The notes beneath the pieces are model-generated. The model ran no database searches and was not told where the DNA came from. It was given only the letters and a program-made list of their open reading frames with translations. Below are positions 52,311 to 60,809 of a stretch of 64,000 nucleotides of DNA, piece after piece. The first letter of the stretch is position 1. Every line of letters begins with the position of its first letter. This stretch comes from Glycomyces lechevalierae (GTDB taxonomy: Bacteria > Actinomycetota > Actinomycetes > Mycobacteriales > Micromonosporaceae), in NCBI RefSeq assembly GCF_027622945.1, contig NZ_JAPZVQ010000021.1, positions 1 to 64,000 of the forward strand, given 5' to 3'. The translations under genes and the position numbers were made by a program.

Positions 52311-53181
52311 TGTGAGCGGTGAGCGCGCTCTCCAGGAGGGCGGCCGCGTTCGGGTCGTGCGCGGCGAGCACGGTGAGACCGGGGTGGTGTGCGCGCAGGG
52401 CGTTGACGTCGGCGACGGCTCGGGCCATCCGGCGCTTGTCGCCGGCGCCGGGGAGTTTCCCGGCGGCGAGGAGGTCGGCGTCGTAGGTGAGGTCGCCGAC
52501 CATGAGGAGCGGCGCTCTTCCGGGGCGGCGCACGAGCATCGAGAGTGAGCCGGGGGTGTGGCCGGGGGTGGGCAGGAGGGTGAGGGCGCCGTCGCCGAAG
52601 AGGTCGAGGCCGGTGGTGAACGGGGCGAGTTCGGGCTCGGCGAGAGGTTCGTAATCGACGGGTCGCCAGTTGAGGCCGGGCAGGTCGATGTGGGAGCGGA
52701 GGAGGCCGCGCGCTTCGGGGAGGGGTTTGGCGAGCGAGTCCCATTCGGGGCGGCTGAGGAGGAGTTCGGTGCTGCGGCCGAGCTCGCGGAGGCCGCCGAT
52801 GTGGTCTTGGTGGAGGTGGGAGATGACGGCCTTGTCGACGTCGGCGGCGCGGTAGCCGAGCTGGGCGAGTCGGGCGGTGAGGGTGTCGTCGGCGCCGATG
52901 TCGAACTTGGCGAGGCGGGAGTAGATGAGTCCGAGGGGTCCGGAGGGGAAGTAGGCGGGGTCGGTGACGGAGGCGCGGTCCTGTCCGGTGTCGAAGAGGA
53001 CGAGCCCGTCGCGGTGCTCGACGACGTAGACGTTGATGGGCCGGGGCGCGGTCCACCGGGTGGAGGTGAGCAGCCAGAAGTAGGTGTTCTTCCAGGTGGG
53101 GCCCACGTGTTCGGGGCGGATCGCGACGGATCCGGTGCTGATGGCGGCGACGCGGGCGATGGGGTCGGGCTGCGTTTCCAT
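52288..53181 (-). CDS. Metallo-beta-lactamase-fold hydrolase, lactonase-like
   Basis: 297 residues. The metal motif H-x-H-x-D-H is at His122-His127 (SHLHQDHIGG), with the later PTPGHTPGSLSM and the metal Asp in MVGDLTYDAD. Domain order matches AHL-lactonase/AiiA-like members, so quorum quenching or lactone/ester hydrolysis is possible. GAGGAG precedes the ATG at 53181. A perfect palindrome covers its promoter, and the MarR gene is coupled downstream. Confidence 0.85.
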   Translation of the reverse strand: METQPDPIARVAAISTGSVAIRPEHVGPTWKNTYFWLLTSTRWTAPRPINVYVVEHRDGLVLFDTGQDRASVTDPAYFPSGPLGLIYSRLAKFDIGADDTLTARLAQLGYRAADVDKAVISHLHQDHIGGLRELGRSTELLLSRPEWDSLAKPLPEARGLLRSHIDLPGLNWRPVDYEPLAEPELAPFTTGLDLFGDGALTLLPTPGHTPGSLSMLVRRPGRAPLLMVGDLTYDADLLAAGKLPGAGDKRRMARAVADVNALRAHHPGLTVLAAHDPNAAALLESALTAHNGSHAPS

Positions 53182-53198
53182 GGAGACTCCTCGAATAA

Positions 53199-53225
53199 AT
53201 GTCGTGTAATTAGATTACACGACAT
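53199..53225. promoter_or_regulatory. 27-bp perfect palindrome, candidate MarR operator
   Basis: 12-bp arms ATGTCGTGTAAT and ATTACACGACAT around a TAG centre, 17 bp before the hydrolase start. The AT-rich site overlaps the expected promoter, so a bound MarR dimer would repress the operon and its own gene. Confidence 0.8.
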
Positions 53226-53291
53226 CTCATTGTCGCGACTGAAGCATGAGACAGGTCACCATCGAAATCGCCGACCCGCGGTCGGCGCCGG

Positions 53292-55196
53292 TCAGTCGGC
53301 GTTGAGGTCGTAGACCACGGCCGTGTCCGTGCGCTCCACCTCGACCCCGTACGGGTCCAGCTCGGTGTCCATGCCCGCCCAGTCGCTCCCCGGCAGCGAA
53401 CCCGGGAGGACCACCACGGTCTCGATCCCGGCCTCGCGCAGGGACGTGATCGCGTCCTCGCCCGGGAAGCCCATCGACATCGACCGGATCCCCGCCTGCT
53501 CGTCGGGCGTGAACGCCGCGACGCCGTTCGCGACCTCCGGGAAGCCGTCGAGGCTCCAGTACTGGACCTTCGTGTCGTTCCCGCCCGCGGGCAGGAACAG
53601 CACCGGGCCCTCCAGTTCGGACATGTCGACCGGGGCCTCCGGCACCTCCGCGTACGGCGCGACGGTCAGCCCCTCCCAAAGGACCAGGCCGATCGGCAGG
53701 AACAGCAGCGCGTGCACCCGCTTGGGCGCCTTCACCTTCAGGCGCTTGTCCACACGGGCGCGGTGCGAGAGGTCGTCCGCCTCGTCGGCGATCCGCGTCA
53801 GCGTCCCCGCCGCGAGCACCGCCAGGATCAACGTCAGGTAGATCGCCAGGCGGCCCGGCGTGCGGATCGCGTCCCAGCCCGGCGCGTACTCGTACAGCAG
53901 CGCCCACGCCCACGAGCCGTCGTCGAGGAAGTTGGGGCCCATGGCGATCGCGAACACGACGGCGCCGCCGAGCGCGAGCCAGACCCGCTGCCACCCCGTC
54001 CAGCACGACCACACCAGGCCCGCCAGCGCCAGCGCCGCCAGCGTGAAGCCGACCAGCAGTGCCTGCTCGGGAGCCCACGTCAACTCCGCGCGCGCCGCCT
54101 CGTGCGCCGCGCCCCACACGCGCGACTCCTGCGGCGCGATGATGAAGCTCTGCCAAGTCGGGCTGAACCAGCTGATGTACTCGGCGTCGCGCACCGCCTC
54201 GGGGTAGGCGCTCGCGACCACGGCATGCTTGTCCGCGATCCACAGCACCCCGAGGCTGAACACGGAGCCGCCGATGCCGTTGGCGGCCAAGGTCTGCCAG
54301 CGCAGGCGCGGCCGCTTGGCCAGCCAGTGGAGCCCGACGACGACGCCGATGCCGAGCAGCAGGTACACGAACGGGATGCCGAGGCCGGCGCCGATCGCGA
54401 ACTGCCACAGGGCGGTGAGCCAGCCGGCGAGGATCCAGCCGGGGCGCTGGCGCTCCGGTTTGAACCCGCCGCGCAGGGAGTAGCCGTGGCCGCGGGCGAG
54501 CATCGCGAGGGCGAGCGCGATGCCGCCGCTGGAGAGCACCTGCAGGTGCCCGGCCTGGCCGAGTTTCCAAGGGGCGTAAGCGAAGGCGGCGGCGCCGACG
54601 GCCGAGCCGGCTACGCGGGCGCCGAGCTGGCGCAGGAGGGCGTACGCGCCGAGGAAGGCGAGGGCGAACGTGGCGATGTAGAGCACGTTGTAGACGACGA
54701 GCGCGCTGGTGGGGCTGGTGATGAGGAGCGCGGCCGGCGCGTAGCCCATGAGGGTGTCGGTGAAGAGGTACGCGTCGTCGAGGGGCCAGAAGCTGTTGGT
54801 GTCCCAGATCCCGGCGGGGTTCTCGCGGAGGGCGTGGCCGACCCAGCCGAGGATGTAGGTGAGGAGGAGCGGGTCGCCGGTGTCGTGGGGGATGCGGTCG
54901 TCGAGATGCTTGGCGAGGGGCCAGGTCATGGCGAGGGCGAGGAGGACGCTGGTGAGCCCGGCGATGGTCCATTCGCTGCGGGCGGCGCGGCGCAGGGCGC
55001 GGCCGAGGGCGCGCAGGCGGCCCGGCTTGACGGTCTCGGGCGGGTCCTCGCCGCCGGCGAAGCGCTGCCAGCGTTCGTGGTCGCGGATGCTGCTGTCGCC
55101 GGTGCCGGTCCGGGGGACCTCGTCCGCGGGGCGCGCGGGCGGGGTGGCCTCGGGCTCGCGCTCGGCGGGCTCGGTGTCGGGCTTGGTCGTCGCCAT
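53292..55196 (-). CDS. Polytopic membrane protein, GT-C/YfhO-like glycosyltransferase-type
   Basis: 634 residues from ATG 55196 (ATG 55235 is a possible earlier start). A Pro/Glu/Thr-rich cytosolic N terminus is followed by about 11-12 membrane helices and a soluble C-terminal domain (about 530-634). The first loop has DDRIPHDTGDPLLLTYILGW, an acidic segment in the position of GT-C catalytic loops, followed by FWPLDDAYLFTDTLMGYAP. Actual activity is unproven. It stands alone, next to the surface protein at 55418 on the other strand. Confidence 0.7.
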   Translation of the reverse strand: MATTKPDTEPAEREPEATPPARPADEVPRTGTGDSSIRDHERWQRFAGGEDPPETVKPGRLRALGRALRRAARSEWTIAGLTSVLLALAMTWPLAKHLDDRIPHDTGDPLLLTYILGWVGHALRENPAGIWDTNSFWPLDDAYLFTDTLMGYAPAALLITSPTSALVVYNVLYIATFALAFLGAYALLRQLGARVAGSAVGAAAFAYAPWKLGQAGHLQVLSSGGIALALAMLARGHGYSLRGGFKPERQRPGWILAGWLTALWQFAIGAGLGIPFVYLLLGIGVVVGLHWLAKRPRLRWQTLAANGIGGSVFSLGVLWIADKHAVVASAYPEAVRDAEYISWFSPTWQSFIIAPQESRVWGAAHEAARAELTWAPEQALLVGFTLAALALAGLVWSCWTGWQRVWLALGGAVVFAIAMGPNFLDDGSWAWALLYEYAPGWDAIRTPGRLAIYLTLILAVLAAGTLTRIADEADDLSHRARVDKRLKVKAPKRVHALLFLPIGLVLWEGLTVAPYAEVPEAPVDMSELEGPVLFLPAGGNDTKVQYWSLDGFPEVANGVAAFTPDEQAGIRSMSMGFPGEDAITSLREAGIETVVVLPGSLPGSDWAGMDTELDPYGVEVERTDTAVVYDLNAD

Positions 55197-55417
55197 GGGG
55201 TTCTCGCGGTCCTCGCTCGGTGCTGTCACGGACATCCTACGGACGGGCGCGCCGCCCGGTACGGGCGCATGAGGACGGATCGCGGGCGCGGCGGCGGATT
55301 CGGGGCGGGCGGGGCCGTCACCTTTCCCGGGGCCGCTCGTTGAACGGTGTTGAGACCTGATTCGCGCTGAGGATCCGGTCGTCATCCGGTCGAAGACGCA
55401 GTTGGAGAGACGCAAGC

Positions 55418-56359
55418 ATGGGAATTCACACCACGAAGCCCGGTAAGCAGTCCCGGGCCCAGACGCGTCCTCCGCTGCCGTACCCGGTGAACGACGGCCG
55501 GCTCGCGCCCGCGATCCAGGAGGCCATGGACCGGCGCGCGCACCGGCGGAAGTCGCGCCTGGCCGCCATCTCGGCGGCCTCGATGCTCGCGGTCGGCGGC
55601 GCTGCCGGGGTGAGCATCGCGACGGCGGACGAGCCGGAGTCGGGGAGCGACAGCGAGGTCGTGTTCAGCGGCGACTGCGGCACGCTCGGCCTGGTCTCGG
55701 CGTCCTCGGCCCCTGACGCCGCGGAGCTGACGGTCGAGCAGGGCTCGCAGGTGCGGTACAGCAACGACCTGGGCACCGACGCGAAACTGTATGTGGGCGA
55801 CGAGGTCTACGAGATCAGCCCGGACTCGAGCCAGGTGTTCGAGATGAACCGCTCGGCCGAGGTCGCGATGGTCCCGAACTGCCACGGGCTGTTCGCCGAG
55901 TACGAGTCGGCGCAGGTGCACGTGGTCGAGGCCCAGTCCGATGAGCAGGAGAACGAGGACGAGTCCGCCGGGGACGTGCAGCTGCCCGCGACCGGCGGCG
56001 ACGACGAGGACGAAGCGCCCCAGGACGACCCGCAGGACCACGGCTCGGGCGTCTCCGACGGTGCCGGCGAGGCCCAGCAGGGCCCGGACGCCGCGGACCC
56101 CGACGCCGAGGACCCGGCCGCCGCTGCAGAGGAGCCCGCGGTCGACGAAGAGGTGAACGCGTTCGGTCCGCCGCCGTCGAGCGACGGCTCCGACACGGGC
56201 GCCGACACCCCGGCCGTCGATGAAGAGGTCGTCGCGGTCGACCCGAAGGCCGTGGCCGACGGCGCGAACGGACTGCTCGCGCTCCTGGCCATCATCTGCC
56301 TGGTGGGTGTGGCCGCCGCGGTCACGCGCACCCTCCTCAAACAGCGGGCGACGGCATGA
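55418..56359 (+). CDS. Membrane-anchored surface protein with cupredoxin-like domain and acidic linker
   Basis: 313 residues. Signal/anchor at about 45-68 (RRKSRLAAISAASMLAVGGAAGVSIATA), then a small beta domain (about 75-175; FSGDCGTLG, GSQVRYSNDLGTDAKLYVGDEVYEIS, VAMVPNCHG). A long Asp/Glu/Ala/Pro linker follows, and a C-terminal membrane helix GLLALLAIICLVGVAAAVT with a KQRATA end. The layout resembles wall-spanning actinomycete surface proteins. GGAGAG precedes the ATG. An overlapping short frame at 56356 is not convincing. Confidence 0.75.
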   Translation: MGIHTTKPGKQSRAQTRPPLPYPVNDGRLAPAIQEAMDRRAHRRKSRLAAISAASMLAVGGAAGVSIATADEPESGSDSEVVFSGDCGTLGLVSASSAPDAAELTVEQGSQVRYSNDLGTDAKLYVGDEVYEISPDSSQVFEMNRSAEVAMVPNCHGLFAEYESAQVHVVEAQSDEQENEDESAGDVQLPATGGDDEDEAPQDDPQDHGSGVSDGAGEAQQGPDAADPDAEDPAAAAEEPAVDEEVNAFGPPPSSDGSDTGADTPAVDEEVVAVDPKAVADGANGLLALLAIICLVGVAAAVTRTLLKQRATA

Positions 56360-56607
56360 CGCCGGTCCCCGCCACGAGCCCGGCGCCGCAAGCCGCCGCG
56401 ACCGCTCCCGCACACGGTTCCCCGGCCCTGGCCCACGGCGCGCAGGCGTCGCGGGCGCAGGTCCACGGCGCGCAAGTCTCGCCGTGGGTGCCGAGCGGCC
56501 GGGTGCGGAACCGGCGCGACCGGCAGCCCGCGGCCCGGTGCCTCACCGGCCCCGACCAGGCCCGCGCTTCGCGGGCCGGACGGCCGAGGCGCGGTGCGGT
56601 GGAGTCT

Positions 56608-56692
56608 CCGTGAGGCACTGCGGTTCGGGCGCTCGTTGATGGTCATTTCCTCCCCAGGTCCCACTCCGAACGCCAGTCCCAGTGCCTCACGG
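56608..56692. other. Long inverted repeat with nested stem
   Basis: 13-bp perfect arms CCGTGAGGCACTG (56608-56620) and CAGTGCCTCACGG (56680-56692), 59 nt apart, with a nested GTTCGG (56623-56628) / CCGAAC (56666-56671). It lies in the 569-bp gap 56360-56928, which holds no supported gene, and is followed 23 nt later by a terminator. A structured RNA or regulatory element is possible. Confidence 0.6.
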
Positions 56693-56715
56693 CCCCGCCG
56701 ATGACAGGCCAGAAC

Positions 56716-56744
56716 GAAGCGCCCGCCCCAGTGGCGGGCGCTTC
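56716..56744. terminator. Hairpin terminator
   Basis: A 12-bp perfect stem (GAAGCGCCCGCC with GGCGGGCGCTTC, loop CCAGT), followed by GCCGTTGCC. Confidence 0.8.
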
Positions 56745-56873
56745 GCCGTTGCCGGGCGCGGACGTGCGAGAAACCTTGGAGAGAGCAGTATCACCGCGGT
56801 GATCCAGGCGGTGTTGTGCAACCGTTACTGAACTCTCAATCAACCCTGCTTGTGGTTGCTTCGAAGACTGCTT

Positions 56874-56879
56874 TAGCGT
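56874..56879 (+). promoter_or_regulatory. -10 of the beta-lactamase-like gene
   Basis: TAGCGT with a TTGTGG-like -35 at 56850-56855 (18-bp spacer). The 5' leader to the GTG at 56929 would be about 43 nt. Confidence 0.45.
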
Positions 56880-56928
56880 GGGCCGCAGCATTTCATTCGC
56901 GCCCCCGCACCGAAGTCAGGTTCCTGCT

Positions 56929-57900
56929 GTGACCTCCCAGCCCAAGCACGCCCCCTCGCGACGGCTCTGGCCCTTCCTCGCCGTCCCGGCGATCGCCGTG
57001 CTCATCGCGGCCGTCATCTACGTGGTCGACCTCTCCGGCGACGACGGCGGGACCGGCGGTTCCGCCGAGGGGACCCTGCCGGGGTCCCAGGAGTCGGTGG
57101 ACGACGACTCCTCGATGCAGCCTTCGGAGGAGGAGCTGCGCGCCGCCGCCCAGGAGCGGCTGCAGACTGACCTCGACGCGGCCGTCGCCGAATACGTCTC
57201 GGGGCTCGAGGACGAGAACTTCTACGCCTCGGTCGCGGTGGACGACGGCGAGTTCCAGCTCGCGTACGAGGGCGAGACGCAGCACGACACGGCGTCGATC
57301 GTGAAGGTCGAGATCCTCACGATGGTGCTCAAGGAGTACGGGACGCTCGACCAGGTGCCGGACTGGCTGCTCGACAGCGCCGAGGCGATGATCAAGGACT
57401 CGAGCAACGACGCGACGAACGACATGCTGTACGGCGGCACGTTCGACGACGGGCACGAGGCGATCCGCCAGGCGCACATCGACTTCGGGCTCGAGCACAC
57501 GAACCCGAACGAGACCGAGCAGTGGGGCAAGACCCAGACGACCGCGGTGGACCAGCTGCGGATGCTGGAGCTCGCGCTGTACGAGGACGTGCTCGACGCC
57601 GAGCAGGTCGAGTACGCGCGCTCGCTCATGGGGAACCTGTCGGAGTCGCAGCAGTGGGGCGTCTCGGCCGCGGCCGACGACGGCGAGACCGTGTGGATGA
57701 AGAACGGCTGGGACACACGCGATTCGATGGGCGGCGAATGGGTGGTGAACTCGATCGGCGTGATCAACGGCGAGACCGACCAGCCCATCAAGATCGCGGT
57801 CCTCACCGGCGGCTCGGCCACGCACCCCGAGGGCATCGACCGCGTCGAAGAACTCGCCCAGATCATCCGCAACGTCATCGACACCGACCCCTACGCGTAA
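56929..57900 (+). CDS. Membrane-anchored class-A beta-lactamase-like serine hydrolase
   Basis: 323 residues. One N-terminal membrane helix (about 14-33) anchors a soluble domain outside. The active-site S-x-x-K is Ser123-Ile-Val-Lys126 (TASIVKVE), a SNDATND segment takes the SDN position and KNGW the KTG position. This resembles class A beta-lactamase and PBP-related proteins of actinomycetes, but the SDN and KTG variants leave beta-lactam hydrolysis uncertain. GTG at 56929 is chosen; an upstream in-frame GTG at 56878 overlaps the -10. Confidence 0.8.
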   Translation: MTSQPKHAPSRRLWPFLAVPAIAVLIAAVIYVVDLSGDDGGTGGSAEGTLPGSQESVDDDSSMQPSEEELRAAAQERLQTDLDAAVAEYVSGLEDENFYASVAVDDGEFQLAYEGETQHDTASIVKVEILTMVLKEYGTLDQVPDWLLDSAEAMIKDSSNDATNDMLYGGTFDDGHEAIRQAHIDFGLEHTNPNETEQWGKTQTTAVDQLRMLELALYEDVLDAEQVEYARSLMGNLSESQQWGVSAAADDGETVWMKNGWDTRDSMGGEWVVNSIGVINGETDQPIKIAVLTGGSATHPEGIDRVEELAQIIRNVIDTDPYA

Positions 57901-57960
57901 CCGCTCCCCGCGCCGCGGTTCGCGGTCATTCGACCCGCCGCCACCGGACCACCGCCACAC

Positions 57961-58080
57961 TTTCGGGTGACACCTTCGCCCGCGAGCCCGGTTTCTGTCG
58001 GCCCCGGGCGGGAAGCTTGCGGCGGACGCTTCTTTCCCCTCTAGTGGTGGGTGGGGGTTTGTGGACGGCGGTTCGGCGGG
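57961..58080 (+). repeat. Dispersed intergenic repeat, copy 3
   Basis: Blocks in order: TCGGGTGACA (57964), GCCCGG..CCGGGC hairpin with TTTCTGTCGG in the loop (57986-58009), variable stretch with CGGCGGACG, TTCCCCTCTAGTGGTG, GGGTGGGGGTTTG, GGACGGCGG. It runs straight into the -10 (58085) of the GlcD-type gene. Confidence 0.85.
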
Positions 58081-58084
58081 GCCT

Positions 58085-58090
58085 TACCCT
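58085..58090 (+). promoter_or_regulatory. -10 hexamer of leaderless GlcD-type transcript
   Basis: TACCCT, 6 nt before the ATG at 58097; no Shine-Dalgarno sequence. Confidence 0.5.
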
Positions 58091-58096
58091 CGCGGG

Positions 58097-59461
58097 ATGA
58101 GCGATCTGATCTCCGCGTTGACCGCGGCCGGGCTCGAGCCGGTGACCGATGCCGATGTGCTGGCCTCGCATTCGGTGGACCGCGCCGCGCTGGTGCCGCC
58201 CGGGCGGGCCGTCGCGCTCATCCGGGCGCGGTCGACCGAGGAGGTCAGCGCCGCGCTCCGGGTCGCCGCCGAGTTCGGCACTCCCGTTGTGCCGCAAGGC
58301 GCCCGCACCGGCCTCGCCGGGGCCGCCACCGCCGTCGACGGCGCGATCCTCCTCGACGTCTCGCCGATGGACCGCATCCTCTCGATCGACCCCGTGAACC
58401 GCCTCGCGGTCTGCCAGCCCGGCGTGCTCAACGCCGCGATCACCCTCGCCGCCAGCGAATTCGGCCTCCGCTACAGCCCCGACCCGGGCTCATGGCAGAT
58501 CTCCACCATCGGCGGGAACATCGCCACCGCCGCCGGCGGCATGTGCTGCGTCAAGTACGGCACGACCCCGGAGTACGTGCTCGGCCTCGAAGTCGTGCTC
58601 GCCTCAGGCGAAGTCATGCGCTGCGGCCGCGACACCGCCAAAGGCGTCGCCGGGTACGACCTCGTGCGCCTCTTCTGCGGATCCGAAGGGACCCTCGGGG
58701 TCATCACCGAGGCCACGGTCAAGCTCTCCCCCGTCCCCGCCGGGCGGCTCACCCTCGCGGCCGTCTTCGCGACCACCGCCGACGCCGGCCGCGCCGTCAC
58801 CGCGATCATGGCGTCCGGGGCGCAGCCGAGTCTGCTCGAACTCATCGACAACGTGCACCTGCGTGCCCTGGAAGACTTGCGGCCCATGGGATTGCCGACC
58901 GAGGCGGCCGCGATGCTGCTCGTCGCCGCGGACTCCGACCCAGCCGAGGAACTGGCCGCGATCGAAGCGCTCTGCAACGAATCCGGCGCCTCCGAGGTCT
59001 ACCGCGCCACCGACGCCGAAGAGGCCGACGCGCTCCTCGAATCACGGCGCAGCGCCTACCACGCCATGGAGCGTCTGGGCACGGTCCTCGTGGACGACAT
59101 CGCGGTGCCGCGCTCGCGCCTCGCCGAAGCGCTCGACGGCGTCCAGGCCGCCGCGGCCAGGCACGGCGTGGTTATCGGCGTCATCGCCCATGCAGGAGAC
59201 GGGAACCTGCACCCCAACATCATCGTCCACCCCGAGGACCCGGCCTCGCTCGAAGCCGGCCGGGCCGCGTTCGACGAGATCCTGGAGATGGCACTCGCCA
59301 TGGGCGGCACCATCACCGGTGAACACGGCGTGGGAATACTCAAACGCGATTGGCTCGCAAAGGAAGTCGACCCGGTGAATCTCGCGGTGCAGCGACGGAT
59401 CAAAAGCGCGCTCGACCCGCTCGGCATCCTCAACCCGGGGAAAGTCCTTGCAGCTGGTTGA
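58097..59461 (+). CDS. FAD-linked 2-hydroxyacid oxidase/dehydrogenase (GlcD-type)
   Basis: 454 residues. FAD-binding (PCMH) domain: VVPQGARTGLAGAATAVDGAILLDVSPMDRI, QISTIGGNIATAAGGMCCVKYGTT, GSEGTLGVITEATVKL. The C-terminal FAD-oxidase domain has VIGVIAHAGDGNLHPNII and EHGVGILKRDWL. This is the architecture of glycolate, D-lactate and D-2-hydroxyglutarate dehydrogenases; the acid cannot be told from sequence. Leaderless ATG. It ends just before three hairpins. Confidence 0.92.
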   Translation: MSDLISALTAAGLEPVTDADVLASHSVDRAALVPPGRAVALIRARSTEEVSAALRVAAEFGTPVVPQGARTGLAGAATAVDGAILLDVSPMDRILSIDPVNRLAVCQPGVLNAAITLAASEFGLRYSPDPGSWQISTIGGNIATAAGGMCCVKYGTTPEYVLGLEVVLASGEVMRCGRDTAKGVAGYDLVRLFCGSEGTLGVITEATVKLSPVPAGRLTLAAVFATTADAGRAVTAIMASGAQPSLLELIDNVHLRALEDLRPMGLPTEAAAMLLVAADSDPAEELAAIEALCNESGASEVYRATDAEEADALLESRRSAYHAMERLGTVLVDDIAVPRSRLAEALDGVQAAAARHGVVIGVIAHAGDGNLHPNIIVHPEDPASLEAGRAAFDEILEMALAMGGTITGEHGVGILKRDWLAKEVDPVNLAVQRRIKSALDPLGILNPGKVLAAG

Positions 59462-59538
59462 AAGGCGCTGTGAGCGGCGGGGACTCACATTCCCTATGCG
59501 GCCGAGACGGTTTCGTGTCGTTCCTGTTACACGTTAAT

Positions 59539-59572
59539 GGGGCCGCAGCGCTTGCCCATTCGCTGCGGCCCC
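59539..59572 (+). terminator. Terminator 1 after the GlcD-type gene
   Basis: A 12-bp perfect stem GGGGCCGCAGCG / CGCTGCGGCCCC around a 10-nt loop, 78 nt after the stop. Confidence 0.8.
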
Positions 59573-59575
59573 GAT

Positions 59576-59597
59576 AAAGTGGAGGAGCTCCACTTTT
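59576..59597. terminator. Terminator-like hairpin 2
   Basis: A 9-bp perfect stem AAAGTGGAG / CTCCACTTT, loop GAG, with A and T runs on either side, so it can work in both directions. It is much more AT-rich than its surroundings. Confidence 0.65.
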
Positions 59598-59605
59598 CAT
59601 TGGCA

Positions 59606-59640
59606 CCAGTAGGGCTGTGCCCGATTGCCCTTACTGGTTT
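59606..59640. terminator. Terminator-like hairpin 3
   Basis: CCAGTA-GGGC pairs with GCCC-T-TACTGG (one bulge, 11-nt loop) followed by TTTTG. Third hairpin in 100 bp. The rest of the gap to 59793 has no supported gene. Confidence 0.55.
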
Positions 59641-59793
59641 TGTGCCCCCGGATTGTTCCGTGCCTCCCGGAAGACTGCCCATGTCCGTCCGTTTGGCTTG
59701 TCGGCGTGACCGGAACACTCATTACTATGAGGACCGTCTCTGGGCGTGGCCTGTACTGAGGCTGGGAAGAACCTGGGAAACGATGTCAAACCG

Positions 59794-60648
59794 TTACTCG
59801 GGGACCTCGAAGCCGGCGAGTTTGTCCAGCTCAGCCGTGATGTCGGGGCGCTGATCGACCACTTCGCCGTCGATCTGGGTGATGAAGGCCACACCTCGTA
59901 CGGAGGAGCTGAGCCACGCCGCTTCGGCGTTCTTCAAGTCCCGCACCGAGATCAGCTTCTCGACGGTCTTCAATCCCGCCTTCGGCGCCTGCTCCAGCAG
60001 GTACGCGCTCGTCGTGCCCGGCAGGATGCCCGCGGAAGTCGGTGTCGTGCAGAGGGTGTCGCCCTCCAGCCACAGCAGGGACGAGGTCGGGCCCTCCAAG
60101 GCGAACCCGTCGGCCGAGACCCACAGGGCGTCGTCCGCGCCCTGGGTCTTCGCCCAGCGGGTCACCGCCATCATCGACGCGTACGAGAGTGCCTTGACGC
60201 CGCCTAGAAGCCACGGGGCTTCACCCCGCGCGTCGGCATTCACCCCCAAGGTCGCAGTGGCGATCTTCAGGCCGTCCCGGCGCGGCAGGATCCGTTCGCG
60301 CGGAACGGGATCGACCGTCGCGTAGACGGTCGGCGGGCCGCCGTGCTCGCGGCCGCGGGTGGCGACCAGGCGCAGCGCGCCCTCTCCGTCGGCCCGCTCG
60401 CGCCAGGCCTCCAGGGCCTGCTCGGCGAGCTCGGCCATGTCCTCCTTCGCGGGGAGCTCGAACTCCATGCGGCGCGCGGAGTTCGCCATGCGGTCGAGGT
60501 GCTCCGAGAGCAGGAACGCCTGCCCGGCGCGGACGTTGATGGTCTCGAAGACGCCGTCGCCGCGGAGGACTCCGAGGTCGTCGGCGCACAGGAGCGGCGC
60601 GTCGGAGTCGACGACGCCGCGGTGCAGTACTGCGGTCACTAGTGCCAT
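59794..60648 (-). CDS. Aminotransferase class IV, aminodeoxychorismate lyase-like
   Basis: 284 residues, fold type IV PLP enzyme. The PLP Lys is in GGVKALSYAS; GDGVFETINV, the Arg of MANSARRMEFELP and EGPTSSLLW follow the PabC/D-amino-acid/branched-chain order. PabC (4-amino-4-deoxychorismate lyase, folate synthesis) is the best fit given length and the folate-linked YgfZ nearby, but D-amino-acid or branched-chain transaminase activity is possible. ATG at 60648 has a weak GGAG 12 nt upstream. Confidence 0.85.
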   Translation of the reverse strand: MALVTAVLHRGVVDSDAPLLCADDLGVLRGDGVFETINVRAGQAFLLSEHLDRMANSARRMEFELPAKEDMAELAEQALEAWRERADGEGALRLVATRGREHGGPPTVYATVDPVPRERILPRRDGLKIATATLGVNADARGEAPWLLGGVKALSYASMMAVTRWAKTQGADDALWVSADGFALEGPTSSLLWLEGDTLCTTPTSAGILPGTTSAYLLEQAPKAGLKTVEKLISVRDLKNAEAAWLSSSVRGVAFITQIDGEVVDQRPDITAELDKLAGFEVPE

Positions 60649-60733
60649 GCGCTCATTGTGCTCCTCGGCCCGAGCCGGGCCGCCACGGCGAGGCACCGTG
60701 TCGAAGCGCGGCGTCGCGGCGCGGCATCGCCGC

Positions 60734-60778
60734 GGTGCGGCGGTGCGGCGGTGCGACGGTGCGGCGGTGCGGCGGTCC
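60734..60778. repeat. Tandem 9-bp repeat
   Basis: About five units of GGTGCGGCG (one with GGTGCGACG) in the 316-bp gap upstream of the aminotransferase gene. No gene is seen in the gap otherwise, apart from the dispersed repeat copy. Confidence 0.8.
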
Positions 60779-60809
60779 CGCCTCGCATCGGTCCGCCCGC
60801 TGCTCTGAA

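Noticed and set aside
56356-56613. Short plus-strand frame overlapping the surface-protein stop (ATGA)
   Set aside because: The overlap looks like coupling, but the product is Ala/Pro/Arg low-complexity with no motif, and no base bias separates it from noise.
55807-56646. Minus-strand frame starting at 56646 with a good GGGGAGGAA site
   Set aside because: It runs antisense through the surface-protein gene and gives an Arg-rich shadow translation. The ribosome-site match is probably chance, though it lies within the long inverted repeat.
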